Source: Chloroflexota bacterium
GTDB taxonomy: Bacteria > Chloroflexota > UBA6077 > JACCZL01
Direction: 5' to 3'
DNA: 64,000 nt
Assembly: GCA_020845495.1 (NCBI GenBank)
Contig: JADLFM010000035.1
Span: 48,617 to 112,616, forward strand
Shown: in pieces, positions 27,659 to 35,548 of the stretch
Position numbering within the stretch: position 1 is the stretch's first letter
Layout: every line of letters begins with the position of its first letter
Position numbers and translations under genes: made by a program
The notes under the pieces: model-generated
Seen by the model: the letters and a program-made list of their open reading frames with translations, nothing else
What the model was told of the DNA's origin: nothing
Database searches by the model: none

Positions 27659-29034
27659 ACGCCCACCTCCTCGAGCGTGATGGGGAAGAGCGCGAGCGGG
27701 TCGGAGACGGGCAACAGGTGGTCAACGGTCCAGCGGTACGACGGCTGGCCTTGGAGCACCTCATCACGCAGCATCGCGATACCGCCGGCCGTGGCCTTCT
27801 GCCCGACGAACGTCGGGAACAGGAGCCGGTAAAGGGTGAATCGCGCGACGAGATCGGCGATCTCCTGGGTCCGCGCGACGACCTCGGTCACGATGCAGAT
27901 CTCGTGGGCCAGCGACTGCTTGACCGGCTCGAGCGCACCCATGACGCCGTTCTTGCCGTACTGGTGGAAGACGATCTGATAGTCGCGGCCGGGGCCTTCT
28001 TCGAGCTGGCCGTATTGCTCGCGGGTCCGCTGGCGCACCGCGTCCAACACCCAGTCGAGGCTTTCGATGGCGATTGGGTCGCGGACCGCGCCAATCGTCA
28101 ACGCCCGGTAGCCGACCAGCCCGGCCCCTTCGAGTTTGAGGCGGTACTCTGGATCGCCGACGAACTGGCTGCCCCAGAAGCGGGTGGCGCGCTCGCTGAC
28201 CTGCTCGTACACCGTGTTGCCGGTGTCGAGGATGCCACCCGGATACGCCTGGCGGTAGGGGTGGGCGCGCTCGTACAGCGAGTGCCCCGCGACTGACTCG
28301 GGGGTGCAGCGCTGGGCCGGGTGCATCGGCTCGAGCTCGACGTACTCATCGGTGATGCGGCCGTAGATCGTCTCCTTCGCCATCGAGGGCGTGCCCACCA
28401 GCGAGGCACACTCGAGCGTCTTGCCGAGGTGGAACGACAACCCCTTCGGAAAGCCGGCCCGCAGGGGGAGCGCGGCGTAGATGGCGTCGTCACAGGACCG
28501 CCCCGCGATCACCACATCAGCGCCTAGATCGAACGCCTTGAAGTACGGCTCGACACCCATCATGGCCACGACCCGGCTCGTCTGGTCGAGTAGATCGGAC
28601 GTCAGGGGGCCGGTAGCGCCCAGCGGCTCGATCGTCTCACGCCGCATCCGCTCGCGCAGGTAGTCGATGGGGACTTCGGACTCGATCCGTGCGAGGCGAA
28701 AGGGTTCGAGTCGATGCTTTGCGGCAAGCTCGCGAATGATCTCGACGTAGTCATCCACACCACGCGTCGTGCCCGCTCCCCCTGCCGAGCCGATGACCAG
28801 CGGAATCCGCCGCTCGCGGGCGGCACACAGGAGGAGCTCGAGATCGTGCTCCTCCCACTCGCGGGGGTTCATCGGCTGGTTCGCGCCGAGGAAAAACGGG
28901 CCGCTGTCGCCGCTACCAGCGTCGGCGCCAAGGAAGTCGAGCGGGCGTTTGATGCCTTCGAGGAACGATTCCCGGTGAATCGGCTCATGCCCCAGCGCGC
29001 CCGTCGCCGAGAGCGTGGTCATCGTTCTTTGCAC
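27655..29034 (-). CDS. DUF1446 acyclic terpene utilisation AtuA-like protein
   Basis: 459-residue protein of the AtuA/DUF1446 family, first linked to acyclic terpene (citronellol/geraniol) catabolism in Pseudomonas. It shows a Gly-rich loop GSAGGAGTTRGVDDYVEII near residue 75, the block DVVIAGRSCDDAIYAALPL near 180, and HLGKTLECASLVG. The family is found in many catabolic clusters with unrelated substrates, so terpene use is only one possibility. GTG 29034 is preferred because GGAGG lies five nt upstream; ATG 29022 is close by, and the frame extends to 29196 without similarity. It is coupled to DUF4387. Confidence 0.88.
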   Translation of the reverse strand: MQRTMTTLSATGALGHEPIHRESFLEGIKRPLDFLGADAGSGDSGPFFLGANQPMNPREWEEHDLELLLCAARERRIPLVIGSAGGAGTTRGVDDYVEIIRELAAKHRLEPFRLARIESEVPIDYLRERMRRETIEPLGATGPLTSDLLDQTSRVVAMMGVEPYFKAFDLGADVVIAGRSCDDAIYAALPLRAGFPKGLSFHLGKTLECASLVGTPSMAKETIYGRITDEYVELEPMHPAQRCTPESVAGHSLYERAHPYRQAYPGGILDTGNTVYEQVSERATRFWGSQFVGDPEYRLKLEGAGLVGYRALTIGAVRDPIAIESLDWVLDAVRQRTREQYGQLEEGPGRDYQIVFHQYGKNGVMGALEPVKQSLAHEICIVTEVVARTQEIADLVARFTLYRLLFPTFVGQKATAGGIAMLRDEVLQGQPSYRWTVDHLLPVSDPLALFPITLEEVGV

Positions 29035-29077
29035 GGCTGCCTCCAGGTCGGTGTCACAGTCGAAGTCGAGCGCATCT

Positions 29078-29103
29078 ACGTCAGCCAGGACATCTACGTC
29101 AGC
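29078..29103. repeat. Short direct repeat between regulator and DUF1446 gene
   Basis: CATCTACGTCAGC occurs twice, 18 bp apart, in the 64-nt gap between the RpiR gene stop and the DUF1446 start. It could be part of an operator or of mRNA structure; no more can be said. Confidence 0.45.
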
Positions 29104-29962
29104 TATTGGCCAGCAGCCCGGCCGCTCGGTAGCGCTCGTCCAGGCGGCGAAGACTGGCGGCGACGGCATCCGGGAATCGATCCGCGTACGCCGCAATCAG
29201 GGTGTCAGCCAGGGCGCACGGCCCTACGAGCGACACCCGATGGGAGATGCTCTCGACGGGCGCGCACAGGATGACGTCGGCGGCTGGCGCGAGCGGCGAC
29301 AGCGGGCTGTCGGTGATGGCGACACACGGCACGCCGGCGTCTCGGGCCTCAGCCAGCGCGCGTACCGTCTGGCGCACGTAGCGATAGAAGCCGACGCCGA
29401 TCGCCAGATCGCGTCCGTCGAGCTGAGCGAGCCGTTGGACCACGCTCAACCCCTCGGCGATCTCGCCCTCAGCGGCAACCCCGATTGTGGTCAGCGAACT
29501 GGCGAGAAACTGCACCAGCCCACTGGCGACGCCGCTCCCGAAGACCACGACGCGGCGGGCCTGGGCGAGCCGCTCGACTACTTCATCAATCTGCGCGGTG
29601 GTGGTTCCTTCCAACGTCATCCCGAGGTTGCGTTGCCCCTGCGCAATCGCGCGCTCCAGCAGGCTCGTTTCGCCCGCGTCGTCGCTGCGAGCCTCAAGTG
29701 ATGGATAGTGATGCGGAATACGCGCCCGGATCTGGCGCTGAAGGTCGGGATACCCCTTGAAGCCGAGTGCGCGAGCGAGCCGGACCACCGTGGCCGGGTC
29801 CACCCCGAGCCGGCGCGCGACCTCGGAGGCCGAGGTAAAGGCGATGAGCGCCTCATTCGCGGCCATGAAGCGGGCGACACGCTGCTGCTTGGGCGCCAGG
29901 CCGGCGAATGCGACGCCAACGGCACCCTGCAACGGAGTCTCCTGAAGGTCGACAGCGACCAC
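29099..29962 (-). CDS. RpiR/MurR-family transcriptional regulator
   Basis: 287-residue regulator. Residues about 20-85 form the HTH_6 domain (LAPKQQRVARFMAANE, then ASEVARRLGVDPATVVRLARALG). Residues about 125-260 form a SIS sugar-phosphate-binding domain (RVVVFGSGVASGLVQFLASSL, then PCVAITDSPLSPLAPAADV). It is the first gene of the operon that continues with DUF1446, so it is the likely local regulator of uptake and breakdown. RpiR proteins normally sense phosphosugars, which hints that the inducer may be a sugar-phosphate-like intermediate. Start GTG 29962 is preceded by GAGGTGAGG. Confidence 0.92.
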   Translation of the reverse strand: MVAVDLQETPLQGAVGVAFAGLAPKQQRVARFMAANEALIAFTSASEVARRLGVDPATVVRLARALGFKGYPDLQRQIRARIPHHYPSLEARSDDAGETSLLERAIAQGQRNLGMTLEGTTTAQIDEVVERLAQARRVVVFGSGVASGLVQFLASSLTTIGVAAEGEIAEGLSVVQRLAQLDGRDLAIGVGFYRYVRQTVRALAEARDAGVPCVAITDSPLSPLAPAADVILCAPVESISHRVSLVGPCALADTLIAAYADRFPDAVAASLRRLDERYRAAGLLANS

Positions 29963-30074
29963 GCCTCACCTCGCGCGCACAGCATAGCCGCATCTCCGAG
30001 ATCATGCAATACCCATTGCATGGCGCTCATCCGTGGCTGCTCGCGGGTAGCGTTCAGGCAACGGGTGAAGGGGC

Positions 30075-31190
30075 TCAGGCGAGCAGATCGTAGCGGTCAG
30101 GGCGCCAGCCGAGCAGGGCGAAGATCTGCACCATCGCTGCCTGATCGAGGAGCGTGGCGCGCGGCGACGAGCGGTCGGGCTGGAACAGGTCGGTGCGCGG
30201 GTCGTGGACGTCCTGGGCCAGCCACATCCGGTCGGCGAACGCCTGCATGGCGACGCGGTAGCGGGGCTCACCCAGAAGGGGCGAGAGCGGCAGCAGGTTA
30301 CGGAAGAAGATCGCCGTGAAGATGGCGGGCTGGCCCGCGTACTTGTGAGCGCCGTACCACGCGAGCGCGGTGTCGGCGGTCGTGCGGGCCTGCTCCAGAT
30401 ACTCGGTGCGCCCGGTGGCCCGGTGGAGCATCAGGCTGGCCGCGATTGGAACGCCCTGGTTGTAGATCCATTGGGTGGTATCGAGTCTGCCATCGCCGAG
30501 GATCTTGTCGAAGTACAGGCCGGCGGTCGGTCCATCGTCGGCCAGTAACGCCGAGCGGAGCCAGTCGTAGGCGCGTTGGGCGGCGGCGAGGTAGCGGCCG
30601 GTCGTGTCGTCAGTCAACTCGTGGAGGTGGAGCGCCAGGACGGCCACCCCGGCGTTCGTGGCGGCTCCGCGATCGCGGTTCCAGGCGGCGTCGACCCAGA
30701 ACGTACCGCCCGGGTGGGCACGGCGGTCGGTGCTCCAGCCGGCATCGATGAACTCGAACACGGCACGGGCTCGGTCCAGGGCGGCCCGGTCGCCAGTCAT
30801 GCGGGCGTACTGGATCAAGTCGAGCGCGCTCCAGGTGTTGTCGTCGAAGTAGGCGTCTCCGCCCTGCCCGGTTGGCGACACCACATAGGATGCATAGGCC
30901 GGTCGGCGCAGTTGAGTGAAGGCGCCGTTGGTATCCCAATACATCTCGCGGCTGTGCTGGAGATCGCTCGCCGCGAGCGTGTAGCGCCCCCCGATCTCCG
31001 GAAGCCCGGCCATGAAGAGCGTGGCCTTCACCGCCTCTTCGAACGGCCAGAGGAAGGCGTACGGATTGCCGGCAGGGTCAGGTGGGGAGGTCTCCCGGTA
31101 GAGCCTGCCGCTGGCGACGGCAAACCGCCGCTGCATAGCGTCGTACGCGCGCACGGCCCGCTCGGCATAGGGCGGCAGTTCAGTCTGCAT
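30075..31190 (-). CDS. Alpha/alpha-barrel glycosidase-like protein (GH76-like)
   Basis: 371-residue protein with the (alpha/alpha)6-barrel pattern of GH76 alpha-1,6-mannanases. Supporting blocks are DAYFDDNTWSALDLIQYARM (an Asp-Asp pair at the expected catalytic position, about residue 115), GTFWVDAAWNRDRGAATNAG, and QWIYNQGVPIAASLML. There is no signal peptide, so it would be cytoplasmic, unlike typical GH76 enzymes. A cytoplasmic epimerase/hydrolase of a related barrel family is therefore possible. ATG 31190 is chosen because GGAGG lies nine nt upstream. It is not clearly linked to a neighbour. Confidence 0.65.
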   Translation of the reverse strand: MQTELPPYAERAVRAYDAMQRRFAVASGRLYRETSPPDPAGNPYAFLWPFEEAVKATLFMAGLPEIGGRYTLAASDLQHSREMYWDTNGAFTQLRRPAYASYVVSPTGQGGDAYFDDNTWSALDLIQYARMTGDRAALDRARAVFEFIDAGWSTDRRAHPGGTFWVDAAWNRDRGAATNAGVAVLALHLHELTDDTTGRYLAAAQRAYDWLRSALLADDGPTAGLYFDKILGDGRLDTTQWIYNQGVPIAASLMLHRATGRTEYLEQARTTADTALAWYGAHKYAGQPAIFTAIFFRNLLPLSPLLGEPRYRVAMQAFADRMWLAQDVHDPRTDLFQPDRSSPRATLLDQAAMVQIFALLGWRPDRYDLLA

Positions 31191-31549
31191 CGCCAGCCCT
31201 CCTCGACCCCTGGCTACCCGCATCATCCCGTGCACGGGCCTTTCCCCCAGTGCTCAACTCGCCGCTCGTGGGCACTGTCGCTACTGGTACGCTCCACGCT
31301 CCAGCAATCTCGACACTCGGTCCAACCTCCGAGCCGGCCCGATATGCTTGCCATCTCCGTTCCAGCAGAGTGCGGACGACGACCCAGACGAACGGCGGCC
31401 GGACGGTCTGGACCAGAGGAGGACCGCCTGGTACGGGCGGGGTATACTCCTGGCCCGCTGACAACCGGCGACGCGGCCAGCCTCGACGATGGACGTCACA
31501 GGGAGGAGGCGCGCGTACGACCACGTCATCACTTGGAGCGGCGACGGCT

Positions 31550-32854
31550 GTGGACGGCCAGGTGGCAGACGGGCTGACGGCAGGCGCACCAGCCGCCAAG
31601 AACGCACGACCAACTGTCAGCCGGTCCGCGCCCGGGGGTCGGTTTGCACCCGGGGGCCGGCTCGCGCCGCTCGGGTACCGCGACTTCCGGCTCGTCTTCT
31701 TCGGCCAGGTCATCTCAGCGGTTGGCTCATGGATGCAGCTCGTGGCCCAGGGCTGGCTCGTCTACGAACTGTCGGACTCCGCATTTTATCTCGGGCTTGT
31801 GGGACTGGCTCGCGCGGTGCCGGGGCTGTTCTTGACGCTCGTCGGCGGCGCGGCGGCCGACCGTTACAACCGCAAGACGATCATGGCCATCTCGAACGGC
31901 GTGGTCGCGGTGAACATGCTGGTGCTGAGCGCCCTCTGCTTCACCGGCGCCATCGCCGTCTGGCACGTCATCGTCATCGCCTTCCTGAGCGGCACCGCGT
32001 TCGCCTTCGAGGTGCCCAGCCGGCAATCACTCGTATCGTCGATCGTCGAGCCGCGCGACGTGGTCGGCGCGCTGAGCCTGATGTCGGTCGCCTTCAACAC
32101 GGCGCAGGTCGTGGGACCAGCCCTGGCTGCCATCCTGATCGAGTGGTCCGGTGAGGGGCCGGTCTTCCTGCTGAACGGGCTGAGCTACTGCTCGGTCGTC
32201 GTCGCCGCGATGGTGATTCAGCCGCGTGCACAGGTGGCGGCCAGCCGCGGGAACATCCTGGCCAACGTCGTTGAGGGGCTGGGCTACGTCCGACGCACCC
32301 CGGAACTGTTCGCGCTCGCGGCGTCGATGGCCGCCGTGGCCTTCCTGGCGCGACCGTTTACCCAGTTGTTGCCAGCCTTTGCGCGGGACGTGCTGGGGGC
32401 TGGTGCGGCGGGGCTGGGCGCGCTGAATTCAGCGGCCGGCGTCGGGGCGCTGCTCGGCGCGGTCCTATCGGCGGGACTCGGCAGCTATCGTGGGCGGGGC
32501 TTCGCGCTGCTAGCAAGCGCGGCGCTCTTCGGCGTGGCCCTGGCGCTGTTCGGCCTCTCTACGGACCTCGCCATCTCGGTCGGCGTCGCCGGCGCAATCG
32601 GGCTGCTGTCGGCGTTCTCGGGGATCAACTCGAACACGATGCTTCAGTCCCACAGCGACGCCCGGATGCGCGGCCGCGTGATCAGCCTCCACGGACTCAC
32701 GATGATGGGCGTGGTGCCGCTCGGGGTCATGTTCGAGGGCGCGCTTGGGAGCCTGATCGGTGTGCCGATGACGGTGGTGGTGGGCGGGATCGGGTCGGCC
32801 CTGGTGGCGACCTGGGCGCTGCTCGCCTTCCCGAAGGTCCGCTCCATGGACTGA
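31550..32854 (+). CDS. MFS transporter, EntS/MFS_3-type exporter
   Basis: 434-residue major facilitator with 12 predicted membrane segments. It starts LAPLGYRDFRLVFFGQVISA and has the motif-A loop GGAAADRYNRKTIMAIS after helix 2. The EVPSRQSLVSSIVEP segment and HSDARMRGRVISL are typical of the enterobactin-exporter-like MFS_3 group. The start is uncertain: GTG 31550 gives a 40-residue hydrophilic tail, and the open frame reaches back to 31250. A TATACT box at 31443-31448 may be the -10. The substrate is unknown. Confidence 0.88.
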   Translation: MDGQVADGLTAGAPAAKNARPTVSRSAPGGRFAPGGRLAPLGYRDFRLVFFGQVISAVGSWMQLVAQGWLVYELSDSAFYLGLVGLARAVPGLFLTLVGGAAADRYNRKTIMAISNGVVAVNMLVLSALCFTGAIAVWHVIVIAFLSGTAFAFEVPSRQSLVSSIVEPRDVVGALSLMSVAFNTAQVVGPALAAILIEWSGEGPVFLLNGLSYCSVVVAAMVIQPRAQVAASRGNILANVVEGLGYVRRTPELFALAASMAAVAFLARPFTQLLPAFARDVLGAGAAGLGALNSAAGVGALLGAVLSAGLGSYRGRGFALLASAALFGVALALFGLSTDLAISVGVAGAIGLLSAFSGINSNTMLQSHSDARMRGRVISLHGLTMMGVVPLGVMFEGALGSLIGVPMTVVVGGIGSALVATWALLAFPKVRSMD

Positions 32855-32885
32855 CGGGCGCCGGCGGCTTGACGGGCGCGGCGCG

Positions 32886-33728
32886 CTACCGCCGGTCGCT
32901 CGTGAGATTCGCACTGCCGGCGGGCACATGAAGTCGCCGGTGAGCCAGTACGTCGATGGCGAAGACGACGACGACCGCGACGAACGGGGGCAAGCTCATT
33001 GTCCCGCGCGCATAGGTGACCATCAGCCCGCCGGCGATTGCACCGATCAGGTAGCTGGTCCAGGTGACCATCGCCAGACTCAACGCCCAGGTCGTCGATT
33101 GGTCGTACCCGTTGCTGCCCCGATCCGCCGTGCCGTCGATACGACGGCGTTCCGGTGTCGCTACGCCAGGATCAGCACCGGTCGAAATGTCCGGTCGTCC
33201 TGACCGAGCAGCCCGATGCAGCCGATCGACGAACCCGGCGGTCATGACCACTAGCGTGCCAGTGACGTAGGTAGTAGCGACGGCCGGCACCCGGAGGTGG
33301 AGGACTGCAACGCTCTGAATGCCCATCGCCAGGGCCGTCGCCGCGATCAGGAGCCGGCGGGCGTTGTTGGAGACCTCCGGCCCGGCCAGATACCACCCGA
33401 TGGCCAGGCCGGCCAGCGTAAGCAGTTCGAGGAGGACGCCGAAGCCGGCGGCGCATGGCCACTCGGTATGATCGGGGGTATGGCTGACGATTGCCTGGGC
33501 CACCGCGACGCCGAGAATGAAGGCGCCCAGCGCGATGCCGGAGCGGAGCGCGGCTGACCAGTCCTGCGACACGATGCCCAGCGCAATCAGGACGGTATTG
33601 CCGGTCATCGCGGCCGAGAAGACCCGGTCGAAGATGAAGTAGCTTGCTGCGTCGACGTAGCCGCCAGTGCAGGCGAGCAGTGCGACCATCGTCGCCTGAC
33701 CGGGGAGAGGGCGCGGAGCAAGAATCAT
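32886..33728 (-). CDS. DUF1275 (YoaK-family) membrane protein
   Basis: 280-residue membrane protein of the DUF1275 family, with about six hydrophobic segments. The family signature is clear at the N-terminus: GGYVDAASYFIFDRVFSAAMTGNTVLIALG. A central hydrophilic insertion of about 45 residues (GRPDISTGADPGVATPERRR) separates the last two helices and is longer than usual. Members are often annotated as transporters, but no function is established. It converges with the MFS gene upstream. Confidence 0.88.
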   Translation of the reverse strand: MILAPRPLPGQATMVALLACTGGYVDAASYFIFDRVFSAAMTGNTVLIALGIVSQDWSAALRSGIALGAFILGVAVAQAIVSHTPDHTEWPCAAGFGVLLELLTLAGLAIGWYLAGPEVSNNARRLLIAATALAMGIQSVAVLHLRVPAVATTYVTGTLVVMTAGFVDRLHRAARSGRPDISTGADPGVATPERRRIDGTADRGSNGYDQSTTWALSLAMVTWTSYLIGAIAGGLMVTYARGTMSLPPFVAVVVVFAIDVLAHRRLHVPAGSANLTSDRR

Positions 33729-33839
33729 CAGCGATGATGCTACAGTGGCCGACGGTGCAGGACCGATCCAGCGCGCCTCATCCCTATCCTCACTGGCAGT
33801 GCTGGCACGCCCACAGGCCCTCCGGCGGGTCGCCGCGCC

Positions 33840-35150
33840 CTACATCGCCAGACGCCGCCGGATTGGGACGGCCAGCGGAACGATCAGGACCGTCACCACC
33901 GAGATCGCGGCAATAGCAGGATCGAGGCCGCGCCAGTCTGCCAGCAGGCCGTAGGCGAGTGGCGCGACAGCCGCCGCGCCCTGTGTGCCGGTGTAGTAGA
34001 GTCCGTAGGCCCGCCCCCGCCGGCCGTCTGGCGCGAACCCGGCGACTGCCGCATAAAACACCGACGACGTGCCGTTGAGGGCGAAGCCAAACACGACTGC
34101 CAGCCCCGCCAGCGTCCACATCGGTCCCCAGGCCAGGCCGAGCAGCGCCAGCGCGGTCGTCACCTCGGTCACCCCGACCACGGCGAACGGTCCGAGCCGA
34201 TCCCCGAGCGCGCCGCAGATCAACTTGCCGGCGGCGCCGCCGGCGAACAGCAGCCCGAGCAGTAGTCCGAGATCGGTCGGGCTGACGCCGCGTCCGTCCA
34301 GTACGAATGGCAGGAAGGTGAGGGCGGCGGCGCGCGTACTGGCGTCGAAGATACCGACGAGCATCAGTATCCAGTACGCCGGCGCGAGGCGCGTCATCAC
34401 TCCCTCGCCGCCGACTGCATGAGCCGCCTGCTCGACGACGCTCGGCGGCTGGACCCACCGCTTCGCCAGCCCGACGCCGATCGAGAAGACGATCCCGAAC
34501 AGTCCGAGTGCAACCAGCGTCGTTCGCCAGCCGAACGTGAGGGTGGTGAACGTCACCAGGGCTGGCGCGGCCATCTTGCCGAGGTCGCCGGCGAAATTCA
34601 GCGTCCCGACCGCCGTGGCCCGTCGTCCGCCCTCGTAGGCCCGCGCCACCATCGACGCGGCGAGTGGGTGCTGGACATTGCCGCCGAGCCCGCCCAGGAC
34701 AGCCGCCAGCAGGAGGACCGGGAAGCTCGTGGCAGCGGCCATCCCGACGATACCAGCCGCTACCCAGCCGTTGCCCCAGGCGAGCAGCAGGTACTCCCCG
34801 AGCCGCTCGGCGAGCAGCCCGGCCGGCAGTTGGAGGATGGCGGCGCTCCCGACGAAGGCCGCCTTCAGCATCCCGACCTCAGCGTATGAGAGCGACAACT
34901 CGGCGGCGATGAACGGCAGCAGCGGATAGAACACGGCGAAGAAGGCGTCGTTACAGAGGTGGAGCGCGGACGCGATGAAGAGCACGCGCCCTGGGTGTGC
35001 GACGCCCTCCGCCAGGCGCGCGCCCTGCGCGACGGCCGCGCCCTCGTTCAGGCGTTCGTCAGCCCCGACGGCGACGTCGGTGGAGGGCATGCCGGGCTCG
35101 GTCACGATGCCCTCGTCCAGCCGGTCCGCCGGCACCGTGCGATCGGCCAC
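33840..35150 (-). CDS. MFS transporter, fosmidomycin-resistance-like, riboswitch-controlled
   Basis: 436-residue major facilitator with 12 membrane segments after a 50-residue hydrophilic N-terminus. Family features are ALHLCNDAFFAVFYPLLPF, GGLGGNVQHPLAASMVARAY and TLNFAGDLGKMAAPALV, as in Fsr-like exporters. Start GTG 35150 has GAGGAG upstream. The 5' leader carries a ykkC-class riboswitch whose terminator ends about 34 nt before the start codon. The exporter is therefore probably made only when the ligand is bound. If that ligand is guanidine, this MFS protein would take the role usually held by small multidrug resistance exporters. Confidence 0.9.
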   Translation of the reverse strand: MADRTVPADRLDEGIVTEPGMPSTDVAVGADERLNEGAAVAQGARLAEGVAHPGRVLFIASALHLCNDAFFAVFYPLLPFIAAELSLSYAEVGMLKAAFVGSAAILQLPAGLLAERLGEYLLLAWGNGWVAAGIVGMAAATSFPVLLLAAVLGGLGGNVQHPLAASMVARAYEGGRRATAVGTLNFAGDLGKMAAPALVTFTTLTFGWRTTLVALGLFGIVFSIGVGLAKRWVQPPSVVEQAAHAVGGEGVMTRLAPAYWILMLVGIFDASTRAAALTFLPFVLDGRGVSPTDLGLLLGLLFAGGAAGKLICGALGDRLGPFAVVGVTEVTTALALLGLAWGPMWTLAGLAVVFGFALNGTSSVFYAAVAGFAPDGRRGRAYGLYYTGTQGAAAVAPLAYGLLADWRGLDPAIAAISVVTVLIVPLAVPIRRRLAM

Positions 35151-35183
35151 GTTCGCTCCTCCTCATGGGCGGCCTCGGCAACG

Positions 35184-35230
35184 AAAAAGCCTGAGGCCGT
35201 CTCCTGTACATGACAGATGACACCTCAGGC
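35184..35230 (-). terminator. Intrinsic terminator of the riboswitch
   Basis: On the minus strand GCCTGAGG (35230-35223) pairs with CCTCAGGC (35196-35189). Inner GTC/GAC and CTGT/ACAG pairs extend the stem, and TTTTT follows. The 5' arm overlaps the aptamer 3' end, as in an ON switch. The mirrored T-run on the plus strand could also stop plus-strand transcripts. Confidence 0.88.
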
Positions 35231-35331
35231 CTTTTATGCCGTTAGTTGTGGCCGCGCCTCGGCGGCGCGGCTGGTGCCGCTCGGTCCAGCCCTCGCACAG
35301 CCGTGCGAGCGGAACCCTAGGCACTACGTCT
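35189..35331 (-). ncRNA. ykkC-class riboswitch aptamer (guanidine-I-like)
   Basis: Read on the minus strand, the leader contains the conserved CTAGGGTTCCG (35310-35320), CTGGACCGAG (at about 35279-35288) and GGCATAAAAGGCC (35228-35240) blocks of ykkC RNAs. Helices are P1 (35320-35324 with 35274-35278), P2 (35303-35309 with 35292-35298, 7 bp) and P3 (35264-35270 with 35252-35258, 7 bp). The final GCC of the aptamer is shared with the 5' arm of the terminator, so ligand binding should allow read-through. Subtype 1 senses guanidine and subtype 2 variants sense ppGpp, PRPP or nucleoside diphosphates. A transporter downstream favours guanidine, but the ligand is inferred. Confidence 0.85.
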
Positions 35332-35354
35332 GAATCTTCAGTTCGCGTCCCCGC

Positions 35355-35360
35355 AGTATA
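35355..35360 (-). promoter_or_regulatory. -10 element TATACT upstream of riboswitch
   Basis: TATACT on the minus strand would start transcription about 7 nt later, near 35348, just before the aptamer. The -35 region is not consensus. It suggests that the riboswitch gene has its own promoter, separate from the helicase gene upstream. Confidence 0.5.
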
Positions 35361-35548
35361 GCCCTTCCGGCCGCTGGATGCTCGTTGCGATCCAGAGCCG
35401 CATGGCCATCACCAGTAACTGGAGTGGCGAGAGCTGGGCATGCGGACTCCCTAACACCGGATCATCTCGGTGCCTCGTAGTTGCTCGGATGCTCTGTCGG
35501 CAACCCTCTGAGTGATCCTGAGCTTCGCATTGACTGCCCCAACTCATT

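Noticed and set aside
35184..35235. Simple bidirectional terminator for the helicase-LRR gene
   Set aside because: The hairpin lies over 300 nt beyond that gene and shares its arm with conserved ykkC aptamer sequence, so a riboswitch platform explains it better.
35338..35547. Small minus-strand open frame between the helicase-LRR stop and the riboswitch
   Set aside because: It has no ribosome-binding site or similarity, and its 3' end overlaps the likely promoter of the riboswitch.
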